Origin: Zeus faber
Taxonomy: Eukaryota > Chordata > Actinopteri > Zeiformes > Zeidae
Assembly (NCBI GenBank): GCA_960531495.1
Contig: OY482850.1
Coordinates: 7,338,587-7,402,586 of the forward strand
Direction: 5' to 3'
Length of the DNA stretch: 64,000 bases
Shown: positions 32,082 to 43,509 of the stretch, one piece after another
Numbering within the stretch: the stretch's first letter is position 1
How the letters are laid out: each line of letters opens with the position of its first letter
The notes under the pieces: model-generated
The model's database searches: none
Told to the model about the DNA's origin: nothing
Seen by the model: only the letters and a program-made list of their open reading frames with translations
Position numbers and translations under genes: made by a program

Positions 32082-33868
32082 TTATTTTATTGTAAATCAA
32101 ATTGATTGATTTAAAAATTATTTATAAAGCACCGTGTAATCACACTCAACCAAAAACAACTGAATTTACCAACCCCAAAGGAGACCAATAGCTTCCATCT
32201 CATGAAAGCAACTTCACTTGTTCATCATCTGATGCATCTGATCATACTCATTTATCTTAATTTATCAAAATGTCCATCAATGTTCACTCTCAAAACAGCC
32301 TCAAACAAGGTAATCCATACTCAGATAATGAAACCAATATTCACAGCACTCAACCGTATTTAAATCAAATCAGCTTTTCCGCATGTGATCAATCAAATCA
32401 ATAATACTCCATTAATTAGGTAAATGCCTTGATTAGGCAGTCCGTTGCCAAGTCTTTTACTAAATAATTGCAAACGCAATATAAGAAAAAGAACTACTGT
32501 AAGCCTATATGTGAAAACAAGCAATCATGTAGGTTATAACTAGATGTACACACATATAGGTAAATGCAGGTGTCTATTGAAAAGAGTTTGTGGATAAACC
32601 GCACTGGCCTGATTCACGGGATTCAGAATTTCTATGCGTTGTCATCCGCAAGCTCCCGGTGTCTGTGAAGAACTGCCAGATGTCTTGTCATCTGCCCCTT
32701 GGATGATCCAATTCAGACTTATTCCAGTTTCTCTGTCTTTCCCCCAGCTCTCACTCAGAAAAGTAAAAGAGAGGGAGAAAGAAAAAACAAAAATAACAAC
32801 ACAAGAGTTCAGTGTCTTAAGACCACTCTAAATTCTTATACATACTATAATACAATTCAATGAGACATACATTATCAGCTTTTTTACTTCTCGTGCATTT
32901 GAAATAAAGCAATGTTTACTTTTATTCATACGACTCATTTAAATCTAAAGAGTATATTAGTAATTTTATTTTATTTCTATTTATTTTATTTTATTTTATT
33001 TGAATATTAATTAATTAATTTATTTCCTTTTATAATACTAAGAAAGAAGAGAGAGAGGAGGGGGCTTCTTCTCCGCCCCTCTTGTCAGGGGGAGGGGACT
33101 AGGTTCCACTCTGTATGAAGCACCACTCCTTGCTCCACCTCTTAAATTTAGGCACAACTTCCAGTTTGCGCTGGTCGTCAGCGAGCGAACATCCTGTTTT
33201 AGCTCCCCGTCGGAACAGCCCAGCCCAATGCAGTTACGCACAGTCATAAATCAAAGCTGGTTCCTTTCACTCAGCAGCCGAAACACAAAACCTCTTCTCT
33301 TGCATCAAAAACACAGCTTTTCCTTCTATTTCAACAAGACTATCTGCTCTTTTAACCAACAGGACTCACAGCAAGCACTGTCACACACACTCCAAGCACA
33401 AAAAGACAAAGAAAAAACCCAGACATCGATCAAACAATCCACAAATCCTACCCATAATTCAGAGCAGGAGATTTTCTTTTCTTTTCTGAATGTGTACATG
33501 CATGTGTAGGCAGACTGTTTCTGGTGATTCTAGTCCTTCTCTCAAGAAGGCTCATTTTGTTATCAAATATATAAAGTCCTGTGAAGGTTCATATCCTTTA
33601 TCAAATGTACAAAACGTCCTTGAAAGAAAAAGGCTCAAATATATTTATTAAACGTCCTTAAAGAAAGGCTCATATATATTTATCAACTTTACAAAGTACG
33701 TAAACAGGCTCATATATATTTATCACTAAAGGGGCAAGAAATGTTTCTCTTTATGTATGATTCAACTGCTCACCACATATGTATACCTATTTAATAACCC
33801 ATGTATTCTATAAATCATTTATACATACACGAACAATACACAAATCTCTTCACACATCTTTAGCCGTG

Positions 33869-33872
<4 letters not shown>

Positions 33873-33914
<42 letters not shown>
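33873..33914. repeat. (CA)n microsatellite
   Basis: A pure dinucleotide run in the copy 2 leader. Copy 3 has the complementary (GT)n run at the equivalent place (about 61405-61480), so the microsatellite belongs to this retroviral leader. Confidence 0.95.
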
Positions 33915-33917
<3 letters not shown>

Positions 33918-34911
33918 CACACTCACACACCCAAAGGAAAAAGACTGATTCTCTGATTCTCTGATTTTCCAAAAACTTCAACAGCGCTTAGCTTTATACT
34001 TTAACGTTGACTCATTTATACTTTTCTAATTTCATCAAGATTTTCACTTTGGCCAGACTTTTACATTTTCACTTTGGCCAAACTTTTAACAAATTATCTT
34101 TTTAATCAGATTCTTTCAGCATGCATGTTCAATGTGGACTCATTCTCCTAGGCTGGTTCAGCCCTGCTTTTCCACATTTTTTTAAGCCTTTAACTTGTAA
34201 CTCTTTTTACTTCACTTTTCATCTTTTTCATCTTACTTTAGGCTTTTAACTTTTATCTCTTTTTCGCTTTACTTTCATCTTTTTCATCTTCATTCATATC
34301 ATTTTATATTTAGTCAATTCCCCTTCCAGGGTTATTTCCTCTTTGTTTTTCCTACCTAGATTTGACTATATTATATTTTCATACGGCCAACTTTCACACA
34401 GCATTTAATGTACACTTGTCTTAGTGTTTAAGGAGATACGGGCCCTGTCTTCATTATTCTTGCGTGGTTATTTAAATAACTTTTGGCTACTAGTTCTTCC
34501 ATTCTACAATTACTTTTTACTTAAACTTTCTCCACATCTTTAAGCCTTTAACTTTTACTTTTAACTTCATCTTTTATTTCTCTCGTCCTCATTCTCTATT
34601 TCAACTTATTTCTCTTTTTCTTCGTTTATTATTCTCTTATTCCCCTTATTTACGTCTTTTACAACTTAATAAACCACAATTTTGACAGAAACTCACTTCA
34701 CACATAAATACATCATCTCCATCTTCGCACAATCTGCTCTTGTCAGTGCAGCCTATCTGCACAAAACACTACCGCTTCAAGAACCACACACAGCTCAATT
34801 TTGTGAGGAAACACTCACCCTGAGGTTTTTAAAGTGGTATTTCGCTGGAGCGGGCAGCATCGGCAGGTGAGGCCCAACAGATCCTGTTTGTGACGTCAAT
34901 TTGTAGTTTCT

Positions 34912-35295
34912 TGATGAATTTGATGTGTTGATGAAGAAGGAGTGACCGCTGACGCTGAATTTAGTAAAACAATAGATGTATTACAAAAGAACAGCATCAG
35001 ACCAGACTTGGACACGGACATTTAGGAGAGAACCGAGCCGGATGGATTCTTTGCCGAATGAAACTCGGCGAGTCTTTTATGCTCGCCCAAAGAAAACGTT
35101 GACCATTTGGTTCCCCTACAAAGACAATATTGCCCATTTGGTTCCCCTACATAGGTCACAAGTCACATTCCCCCTCCCTTATCACCGGGACCCCTGGTGA
35201 TGTGCTCTCTCTCTCGGGACCCCTGGTACCGTCTCTTAGTAATTATCTTATACGATGGGACTGTCTTGGGACGCCACACATTCCAAGACACCTCA
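34912..35295 (-). repeat. 5' LTR (family B) of copy 2, antisense
   Basis: It ends CACCTCA at 35295 and begins TGTAGTTTC at 34912 on the + strand, so it reads TGAGGTG to ACTACA on the minus strand. The primer site just left of it is mutated from TGGCGTCAC to TGACGTCAC. Confidence 0.85.
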
Positions 35296-35666
35296 ATACC
35301 AAAGACAGGCTGTGTGCCATTAGTCAGGTGTCATTTACAAAACTCTGACCCTCAATCATATCCCTGGGTGTTACCCCCAAGCAAATGATTTAACAGTCAA
35401 ACTCCAGTCACAGATACAATCCTACTATGCCCTGGAGTTATCCTTATCTCCACTCAAGGTTACGTGAGGATGGAATGTGGTCTGGTTTTTCCAATACTAC
35501 AATTGACATTTTTTAGAAAGTCCAGTCTCTTCATATAAACTTGGAGAGACTCATTAAAACCCAGAGGCAATGAGTTTTAAAACTACGTAACATACAAAAG
35601 GCTATTGTCCTTTATAAAACGTATAAGACATCATTCAAATAGTTGATCATGTGCATTTTTCTCTCA
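35296..35666 (-). repeat. U3 part of a family C-like LTR
   Basis: It matches 14716-15118 with small indels, including GTGTGCCATTAGTCAGGTGTC and CCCTGGGTGTTACCC. It abuts the copy 2 LTR exactly, so copy 2 seems to have inserted into this older LTR. Confidence 0.7.
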
Positions 35667-35689
35667 CAGTTGGTACGTGATATAGTTAA

Positions 35690-36500
35690 AAGACCACTGC
35701 CTATGGACCTGAGAGTTCTTACTGGTTCATGTATAATGAGCATTTATTCAATATATTGAGGTGCAAGACTATTTATAGCTTTATATACAATACAATATAC
35801 AAATATATACTGAATATTAAAATCAATCCTAGTTTAACAAGGAGCCAGTGTAGAGATCTAATAACAGGTGTGATGTGTTCAAACCTTTTTTGTCCCAATG
35901 AGAATGCGTGCAGTCACATTTTGGATTAACTGTAGTCACCGCACAGCTGATTTCAGGAGGCCATTACAGTAGTCCAATCTACTCGTTATGAATGCATGGA
36001 TACATTTTTTAGAGTCTGCTTTTGACAGGAAACCTCTTAATTTTGAGATGTTTTTTAGATAGTAGTACTGATTTTGTGATTGATATGGCTCTTAAAATTT
36101 AGATCTAATTTAAAATTTAAAATTTAGATTTCTGGCTTAATTCTTGCTCTCCAGAGACAGAGAACTAAGATGAGTTGCAATTTTCTGTCTCTGAGCATTT
36201 GCACCAAAGATGAGAAATGTGGTGTAGTGTCATTATTTTCTAATATTGCTACAGCCGATGACGGTACATGTTTAGGCAGACAAAGGAGTTGTTGTTGTTG
36301 TTGTTTGAGCCGAGTTGACGAGAAATTTTAATTTGTGACTTTAAATATGTTCCTTAAGGGTTGGGAACTCGACAACGACATTCTAATACATGGGCGTGTG
36401 TATTTAGTCATCACTTTTATCTTTTTATTTTTTTATTTTTTCATCACTTTTATCATCGCGTCTAATGTGTGTGGGTTCTATCACAATATTCACATTTGTG
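35690..36500. repeat. Dispersed repeat fragment plus spacer
   Basis: 35745-36060 contains AACAAGGAGCCAGTGTAGAG and CATTACAGTAGTCCAATCTA, phrases typical of a repeat common in teleost genomes. It may be another part of the repeat at 13082-14570. After 36100 I see only a (GTT)n run near 36290 and AT-rich sequence. Confidence 0.4.
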
Positions 36501-36507
36501 TGTGTAT

Positions 36508-37825
36508 GGGTACACCGCGTTCTAATTATTAGGCAAATTGGATTTAAGTGTCATAAACATTTAATTTTTTGTTTTTCAATTAAACTCATGGATGGTATTG
36601 TGTCTCAGGGCTCTCTGGATCACTGAAATCAATCTCAGACACCTGTGATAATTAGTTTGCCAGGTGAGGCCAATTAAAGGAAAACTACTTAAGAAGGACA
36701 TTCCACATTATTAAGCAGGCCACAGGTTTCAAGCAATATGGGAAAGAAAAGGATGTCTCTGCTGCCGAAGAGCGTCAAATAGTGCAATGCCTTGGACAAG
36801 GTATGAAAACATTAGATATTTCACATAAACTTAAGCATGATCATCGTACTGTGAAGAGATTTGTGGCTGATTCAGAGCACAGACGGGTTTGTGCAGATAA
36901 AGGCATAATGAGGAAGGTTTCTGCCAGACAAATTCATTGGATTTAGAGACCAGCTGCTAAAATGTCATTACAAAGAGCAGGTATTTGAAGCTGCTGTTGC
37001 CTCTGGAGTCCCGCCAGCCTCAAGGTGTCGCATCCTCCAGAGGCTTGCAGTTGTGCATAAACCTACTATTCGGCCACCCCTAACCAATGCTCACAAGCAG
37101 AAACGGTTGCAGTGGGCCCAGAAATACATGAAGACTAATTTTCAAACGGTCTTGTTTACTGATGAGTGCCATACAATCCTGGATGGTCCAGATGGATGGA
37201 GTATAGATGGTTGGTGGATGGCCACCATGTCCCAACAAGGCTGCAACGTCAGCAAGGAGGTGGCGGAGTCATGTTTTGGGCCGGAATCATGGGGAGAGAG
37301 CTGGTAGGGCCCTTTAGGGTCCCTCAAGGTGTGAAAATGACCTCGGCAAAGTATATAGAATTTCTGACTGACCACTTTCTTCCATGGTACCATCTTCCAT
37401 CTTCATGCATGACAATGCACCATCTAATGCTGCAAAGAATACCTCTGTGTCATTGGCTGCTATGGGCATAAAAGGAGAGAAACTCATGGTGTGGCCCCCA
37501 TCCTCCCCTGACCTCAACCCTATGGAGAACCTTCGGAGCATCCTCAGGCCAAAGATCTATGAGGGTGGGAAGCAGTTTGCATCAAAACAGCAGCTCTGGA
37601 AGGCTATTTTGACATCCTGCAAAGAAATTCAAGCAGAAACTCTCCAAAAACTCACATGTTAACATATAACTTGGCCTAAGATGTTAAGATGTTTTTGATT
37701 GAAATAGCTTTTGATTTCCATAAATATGACCTCCTAATGCTGCAAATTCAACAAATGACCATTTTCAGTTCTTTACAACCGATAAAATGTTTTAAAACTC
37801 TGTTTGTGCATAATACCGCATTTTG
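36508..37825 (+). mobile_element. Second Tc1/mariner family element
   Basis: The left end has a TIR-like ACCGCGTTCTAATTATTAGG, and the right end near 37815 has GCATAATACCGC. The right inverted repeat is weak, so the ends are approximate. A degenerate transposase fills the middle. It cuts off the antisense Gag of the next element. Confidence 0.65.
36740..37662 (+). pseudogene. Degenerate Tc1/mariner transposase
   Basis: Frames together give a helix-turn-helix region (EERQIVQCLGQGMKTLDIS near 36770), then LFTDECHTI (first catalytic Asp, near 37160), then FMHDNAPSNAA (second Asp, near 37410) and SPDLNPMENL (third acidic site, near 37515). Stops at about 36945 and 36988 and at least two frameshifts disable it. 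The motif spacing fits a DDE Tc1-type enzyme, of a different subfamily from the one at 13160. Confidence 0.78.
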
Positions 37826-37849
37826 AGTTTTTATTTTTTAGGTGTTTTG

Positions 37850-38513
37850 CTGAGGCCGTGATGGACCTTTGCTGACCTTGAGTGATGGCCTGAGCGAGCA
37901 TGGTCATCTTCGTCTGGGACTCACATTGTTTCTTTTGATCTTGTCTGTGGCTTTTGTCCCTTTGGTGTATCTCGTAGGTGTGTTCAGCATGGAGTATGGT
38001 GTTGGCGAAGGTTGCAGTCTTCCAGTTGGCAACGAGCGTTTCAACATGTCGACGAGTGGTAACACCAGTCCATTGATGAATGCGGACCGTAGATAAGTCT
38101 CATATGGTGTCTGGTGGAGGTTCTTTTCTTGCCGTCTTTAGGTGGGTGGAGTGGAGGTGGAGGTAGCCGTATCTGCGGTGTGGCGGCTCCTTACGGGGCA
38201 TCGTCGTTGTGGCTGTTGAGGACAACCACTGGTATGTCTGGGTTGAGGATGTTAGGCTCATCGTTAAGGACGAGGTTGGGGGGATGTGGAGGTTGACGCC
38301 ATATGGGAGGATGGTAGTCCAGGTCCAGATCCAGGGGAGTTCCAGCCGGTAACATAGGATACAAAGAATCATAGGTGGTAGTGCTGATGGTTTCTGCTTT
38401 CCTTGTCCCGTTTCCTCTCCGTGGTTCTTATTCTTTTCCTTTTCATATACTTATAACTTCCTTTGATTCTCTAAGTTGTTGATCCTTCTGTGGCGCTTTA
38501 CTATTATTGGCAC
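37850..38513 (-). pseudogene. ERV Gag N-terminal fragment with myristoylation-type start
   Basis: On the minus strand a start near 38513 gives MGANNSKAPQ, a Gly-2 N-terminus suited to myristoylation of retroviral matrix. Downstream, split by stops, are proline-rich stretches such as LPPPPLHPPKDGK. The fragment ends where the Tc1 element begins. It belongs to the provirus whose 5' LTR and primer site lie to the right (39018-39445). Confidence 0.6.
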
Positions 38514-38673
38514 CCATCCTGGTTGTCACTGGGGATTTCTCTTGTACATATTCTTTTTAATTTTATTCACTTCCCCCTCGATCTTTAATGTAGAGCTTTG
38601 CAAAAGTCTTAATAGAGAGCACTAGATTCTATTTTACGTATCTTTCACCGATCTTAATAGTTGGTATGGTATG

Positions 38674-38886
38674 CGGGGATGGTAGCTCAGGCGGTAGAGC
38701 TGGTGGTCTAGTGATCTAAAGGTTGCTGGTTCGATCCCAGGCTCCTCCTGCTAGCATGCTGTAGTGTCCTTGAGCAAGACACTTAACCCCCAATTGCTCC
38801 TGATGGCTGCGTCCGTCGGTGTTTGAACAATTGTAAGTCGCTTTGGATAAAAGCGTCTGCTAAATGACTAAATGTAATGTAATGTA
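38674..38886 (+). mobile_element. tRNA-derived SINE, full copy
   Basis: A box TAGCTCAGGCGGTAGAGC and B box GGTTCGATCCCAGG are clear, and the tail is (ATGTA)n. It is inserted in the leader of the antisense family D provirus. Its B box is closer to the tRNA consensus than the copy at 8308. Confidence 0.9.
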
Positions 38887-39017
38887 GTTATTCTAGACCA
38901 AACATGCCTCCAGGTTTCTTCTAAACCTTGGATTTGGAGGCTGCACCCTGGAGTCCTCCAAACGAATGTTTTGGTTTATGCCGGCTCTGCCTTTGATGGT
39001 CCCCCTGGACACAGCTC

Positions 39018-39445
39018 GATCCCTTTTTTGACGCCAGATAATATTACAGAAATTAAAGGGTCGCTTTAATCAGCAGTTTGTCAGTTGGTGATTTTAAATA
39101 AAGAGGCAGACAGACGCTGGTTTTTACTTGTAAAAGGGTCGAATCAGAGATGTGCTCTCGAGCAGCTCTCTGAGTCAAACAGTTATTTTTCAGGGAGTCG
39201 GAGAATATATGGTTAGTTCGACTTCACAGATGCGTAGGCACTCAAGATAAGGCAAACTTTATAGCGGGAAGATAAGGCGAACTTTATGACAGGAATCCAA
39301 GGGCGAACAGAACCAAGGTGTATGAAAGAATTAACCCTGTGTGCTGAAATAAATGTATGTGCCTGAGGCTATATGAGGTTGTGTTTTTCATGATGTGTGT
39401 GCATATATGTTTATGTGATTACATAGATTTAGATATATTGTTACA
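39018..39445 (-). mobile_element. Family D 5' LTR with primer site, antisense
   Basis: The LTR (about 39039-39445) matches the split LTR at 8691-12245. On the minus strand it is followed by TGGCGTCAAAAAAGGGATC (39036-39018), a primer site sharing its first eight bases with that of the young provirus family. This fixes the orientation and shows the Gag fragment belongs to it. Confidence 0.72.
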
Positions 39446-39847
39446 AAATAAGTTCTTAATTGAATTAACATTAATTATGTAGGTGTTTCTATGGAAATTT
39501 ATCAAACTTTCCTCACTGTATGATGTAAAATGGTGAGGTCACACAATTCTAGTTTAATGTGTTGATTCGTGGCCACACTGCAATCTAGTGACCAATGGAT
39601 ATAATTCTCTGTAACTGCTAAGATTGCAATGTAATTTATGTTTTGTAATCATACTATGGATGATAACCTGATGCAATGTATTAGTAGTGTTAGAAAGTTG
39701 TTAGTTGTTGTTATAATAGTTAGTAATTAGAAGGCATATTAAAAGTTGATAAGTCACACATGTAATGTTACTGATAGAATGGTTTTAATGGTCATGAATG
39801 TCAGAATCATTTGTGTTTTTATTTTATTTTATATGTATATATGTATA
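39446..39847. other. Unassigned AT-rich spacer
   Basis: About 400 bp with no repeat or coding signal I can recognise. Confidence 0.5.
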
Positions 39848-40240
39848 TACACTGATCGGCCACAACATTAAAATCACCACTAATAACCACAGCTCTTACC
39901 TGTCGAGGCCAGCGTTTCTATTATCCAGTAATTGCCGGATGAAAGGTGTAAGTCTGACATATTTAATTCTCTCCGGTCATAATGTCTGGTGAAAATAATT
40001 CCCTCCAAGCACAATTTCAATAAGAGCTGGGTGGATAATTTGGATAAAAAATTCCACTGATCTGTTCATTTCCTCGCTCGGCAAGTTGCAATGGAAGGCC
40101 ACTCAGTTTGGATGATCTAAAGCTGATCTGAAAGCTTCACCTCTGACCAATAACGTCTATCGATATAGAACTAAGTCCCGCCCCCTCCCTCGTGGACAGT
40201 TTACTCTTGTAAACACACACAGAGCGGGGACAGAGCCACA

Positions 40241-40415
40241 GTGTCTATGAGCAGAAGCAGAAAGATGATGTGTTGTTGGGACACACATAGATGGCCTTCT
40301 TTTGGGATATTCAAGGTCCCGCCGAAAGCAGACGGTATATATTCATTGTGTAAAATATGTCGACGAGACATACCCACGAAGATGGACAAAATGTCACAAA
40401 ATGTATTACTTATTT
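40241..40415 (+). pseudogene. Possible BED-type zinc finger fragment
   Basis: A + strand frame reads HRWPSFGIFKVPPKADG, followed by SLCKICRRDIPTK. An aromatic-rich start followed by a CxxC pair resembles the first half of a BED finger, found at the N-terminus of hAT transposases. The His/Cys second half is not visible and the frame stops soon after. The call is tentative. Confidence 0.3.
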
Positions 40416-41328
40416 AGACTTACTTGTCATATTTATTTTGTTCTTGATTTGATCAAAATGTTATTTTTGTGAAATTATTTTATTTCAGGTAGTAATATCC
40501 ATAAGTTTTATTTAGTTATATTTAAAATAGTGTTAACTGACAGGACTTATATTATTTTATTATTAAATAAAAAATATAATATATATATATACCATATAAA
40601 TATTATATATATATACTGTATAGCCTGCTTATCAATTGTTTTTAAGCTCAATAAACACAGATAAGATTTGAACGGATCTCTCCCATTTAGCTGGGAAATT
40701 GAAATCTTCCAGGACATGTTGACTGGCACCAATTTTTTCCTACAGAAACTCTGGTCCAGGCATAGACTCCACAAGAACTCTGAAGGTGTCCTGTAGTATC
40801 TGGCACTAAGACATTAGCAGCAGATCTTTTAAGTCCAGTAAGTTTGGAGGTGGGGCCCCCATAGATGAGGCTTTTATTCTAGCACATCCCACAGATGCTC
40901 GATTTGATCTGACCCTAATCCTGGCCATCCACATGATATAGAAGAAAATGTGATTCATCAGGCCAGGCAACCTTCTTCCATTGCTCCATGGAGCAGTTCT
41001 GAAGCTCATGTGTCCATTGTAGACATTTTCGGGGGTGGACAGGGGTCAGCATGGGCATTCTGACTGGTCTGCAGCTATACCCCATAGGCACCAAGCTGCA
41101 ATGCACTGTGTTCCTACACCTTACTATCATAGCCAGCATTAACTTTTTTTAGCCATTTCTGCTACAGTAGTTCTTCTGTGGGATCAGACCAGACGGGCTA
41201 GCCTTCACAGCCCCAGGCGCATCAATGAGCCGGTTCACCGGTTGTCCTTTCTTGGACCACTTTTGCTATGTACTAACCACTGCATACCAGGAACATCCCA
41301 ACTAGCCATCACAATTTGGCCCTTGTCA

Positions 41329-41385
41329 AATTTGCATAGATCCTTTTGCTTGTCCTCCAAACAAGCAAAAGGATCTATGCAAATT
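41329..41385. repeat. Perfect 25-bp inverted repeat with 7-base loop
   Basis: The arm starting AATTTGCATAGATCC (41329-41353) is followed by a 7-base loop and its exact reverse complement (41361-41385). It lies inside the Tc1-like element. Confidence 0.95.
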
Positions 41386-42361
41386 GCTTTCAACTTCAAC
41401 TGTTCACTTGCTGCCCATATATCTCACCCCTTGACAATTGCCATCAGAACAAGATGATCAATTCACCTGTCAGTAGTTTAATGTTGCGGATATGGCAGAA
41501 ATTTACAATATGTTCAAAGAAAATATAATTATTATGTTCTATACATTTTAAGAAAGTATAATTATCTTGCCTATATGGTATATGAATGAAATAATTGTGG
41601 AAAAAACACTGAGTCAACAAAGCGTGACTCTCACCTATGTATATAAACCTTAGACATTTTGTGCCACCAAAAGTGGCATAAAGTTCTCTCAGGACTCTCA
41701 CTCTCATGACCAACCAAAAACAAAAGAACAATTGTGTACATTTCACAGAGGAAAAAGATAAATGTGAGCAAACAAGGTAATGAATGCATGGGATGATATG
41801 ACAACATATAGAAGATAGATCCACAGAGTAGAAGATAAGGTGTAACCTCAGATAAGAATAGCAGCTCTCCTGCAGATCAGCTCAGGCCTTTGTATTACTT
41901 CTTTAAAGTTCTAATAAAAGTATTTTTGAAGTTAATTTCCCGGTTTCCTGATCCTTCTTTTAGTTTGTTAAATGTCGTTTTGCCACCACATACAACAGGA
42001 TTGAAGAAAAGGGACCAACGCTGCTGCTGAAACGCAGGTCAGAGTCCGGCACGGGTCACACAAAACAGAGTGGCCATTCATTTGAGAAAGGTAAGCCACT
42101 TTCTGAGAAAGACAGTTGTTGTATTTTCTGTTTAACCTGAACTATCTCACCCACACATCGACCACCACCTGAGTGGCTGGAATTTCCACGACAGGTACAA
42201 ATTAGAGGAAAGGTACTATAAAGGACTGTATGGGTAGGTCCCTAAGATTTTGCCTCAGAGAAGGGTCTCTTGAGGGTCTGAATGGTTAGGGTAAGTTGTA
42301 CTTCTGAGATACCGTTTTAAGGCGATAGGTTTTGTTAAAGATGTGCTTCGTTAAAAGTGAG

Positions 42362-42412
42362 TTTTTGTTCTGAGATAATACCCCTAATAGGGGCAGTATC
42401 TCAGAACAAAAA
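42362..42412. repeat. 51-nt hairpin with nested inner palindrome
   Basis: Perfect 16-bp arms TTTTTGTTCTGAGATA (42362-42377) and its complement (42397-42412) enclose an inner CCCC-TAATA-GGGG hairpin (42381-42393). It lies in the ERV leader. Confidence 0.95.
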
Positions 42413-42489
42413 GGGATGGCTTGGTCAGAGGAACAAAAGAGTGATGGCTTGGTCAGAGGAAAACTGAAGTCTGTGATACTGCGTTATAG

Positions 42490-42790
42490 AGAGAAGGTCT
42501 GTGGGGCAGTTTCTCCTACCACACGCCACCCAAGTGGCATTTTCAGGGCCCTCCACCACAGAGACACTGACAACGATGGGTTGTAGACATCAGTTTATTG
42601 TAGAGAGGAGGCTTGGTGGTATTAGCCAGGAGCAGATAGAACATGTCATGACAGGATATCAGGGTATCCTGAGTGAGTGTGAAGACGGGGGTTTTAACCT
42701 GTTGCAGTCAGTCAGATCCAGGTTAGGTGTGGCTGCTCAAACCATCCCATCTCCACTCCACTGTCTGCTTGGACAGATTGATAGCCCTGC
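42490..42790 (-). repeat. Family E repeat (LTR-like), copy 1
   Basis: About 300 bp shared with 49035-49325 (-), 52833-53130 (+) and 54930-55210 (-). Conserved phrases are CAGTTTATTGTAGAGAG (complement carries an AATAAA-type signal), GGAGCAGATNGAACAT and CAGGTGTGGCTGCT. The polyadenylation-like signal suggests a short LTR, but no internal genes or target duplications were found. Confidence 0.55.
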
Positions 42791-42849
42791 TTGGATAGAT
42801 CGATACCACCTCAAGAAAGTGCACTTCTAGATGGTCTGCCTGAGTAGAA

Positions 42850-43045
42850 CTGAACTGTGTGGATACCGCTTAGCAAGAAAAGCTTGCCATGGTTTGAACG
42901 GGTAGAGTTTTTTATTAGGAAATAAACTCTGCAGATACCGCTTTGCACATTTGCTAATGTGTGGAGGGGTAGACTATCAAATTAGGAAATAAACTCTGTG
43001 GATACCGCTTGGCTAGTCTATCTTATTATGGTCTGAATGGGTAGA
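42850..43045 (+). repeat. Three ~65-bp tandem units in ERV leader
   Basis: The phrase AACTCTG(C/T)(A/G)GATACCGCTT occurs near 42930 and 42995, and a shorter version near 42862. Each is followed by a GGGTAGA phrase. This is another repeat-bearing retroviral leader. Confidence 0.75.
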
Positions 43046-43509
43046 GTAAAAAAATGATAAATTAATGAAATTGTTGAGAGTAGGAGCTTAGGGCAAGTGC
43101 CAAGAGCAACAGATAGAAGAATAAAAAATATAGACAGATATTATTAAGACAAACTAGACACTTAGAATAAACTGAAAAATAGAGTAAACTAGGAACGGGT
43201 TATGAAGATATTCTAGGAAGAATAAAAACTGAAGTAATTAAGTAATTGAATAATTTAACATTATCTGTTGCAATTAATAAAAATAAGAAAACGAAGGGTC
43301 TATATTAATTTAATAAATAGATAATGGAAGGTTAGGCTACGGAATAGTTTATTTCGTAGGGGAGGGATTTTCAGAGGGGAGTAGCCCAAGTAGAACCATG
43401 GTTAGACAGAGGTGAAGAGAGGAACTAAAAAAGGAGGGAGAGGAGTAACATAACAATACACCCAAAAGGCAGCGAAATAGAGAAAAACAACAGTTAAGGC
43501 AAGCACAAA

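Larger units (their letters stand above)
29512..35295 (-). mobile_element. Inverted, internally deleted relative of the young provirus (copy 2)
   Basis: On the minus strand it reads 5' LTR (35295-34912), mutated primer site, leader with the same stem-loop array, gag start, a piece of the 2H-like domain, integrase, and the 3' non-coding region. RT, RNase H, protease and nucleocapsid are deleted. The 3' LTR is missing, as similarity to copy 1 stops at about 29512. It shares the integrase frameshift and truncation with copy 1. Confidence 0.85.
39849..41495 (-). mobile_element. Tc1-like element with internal insertion
   Basis: The left end reads ACTGATCGGCCACAACATTA and the right end is an inverted version near 41465-41490. 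This matches the termini of the element at 52592-54160. The transposase-like part (40780-41300) is on the minus strand and decayed. About 800 bp (roughly 40000-40790) in the left part do not match the related element and look inserted. Confidence 0.65.
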
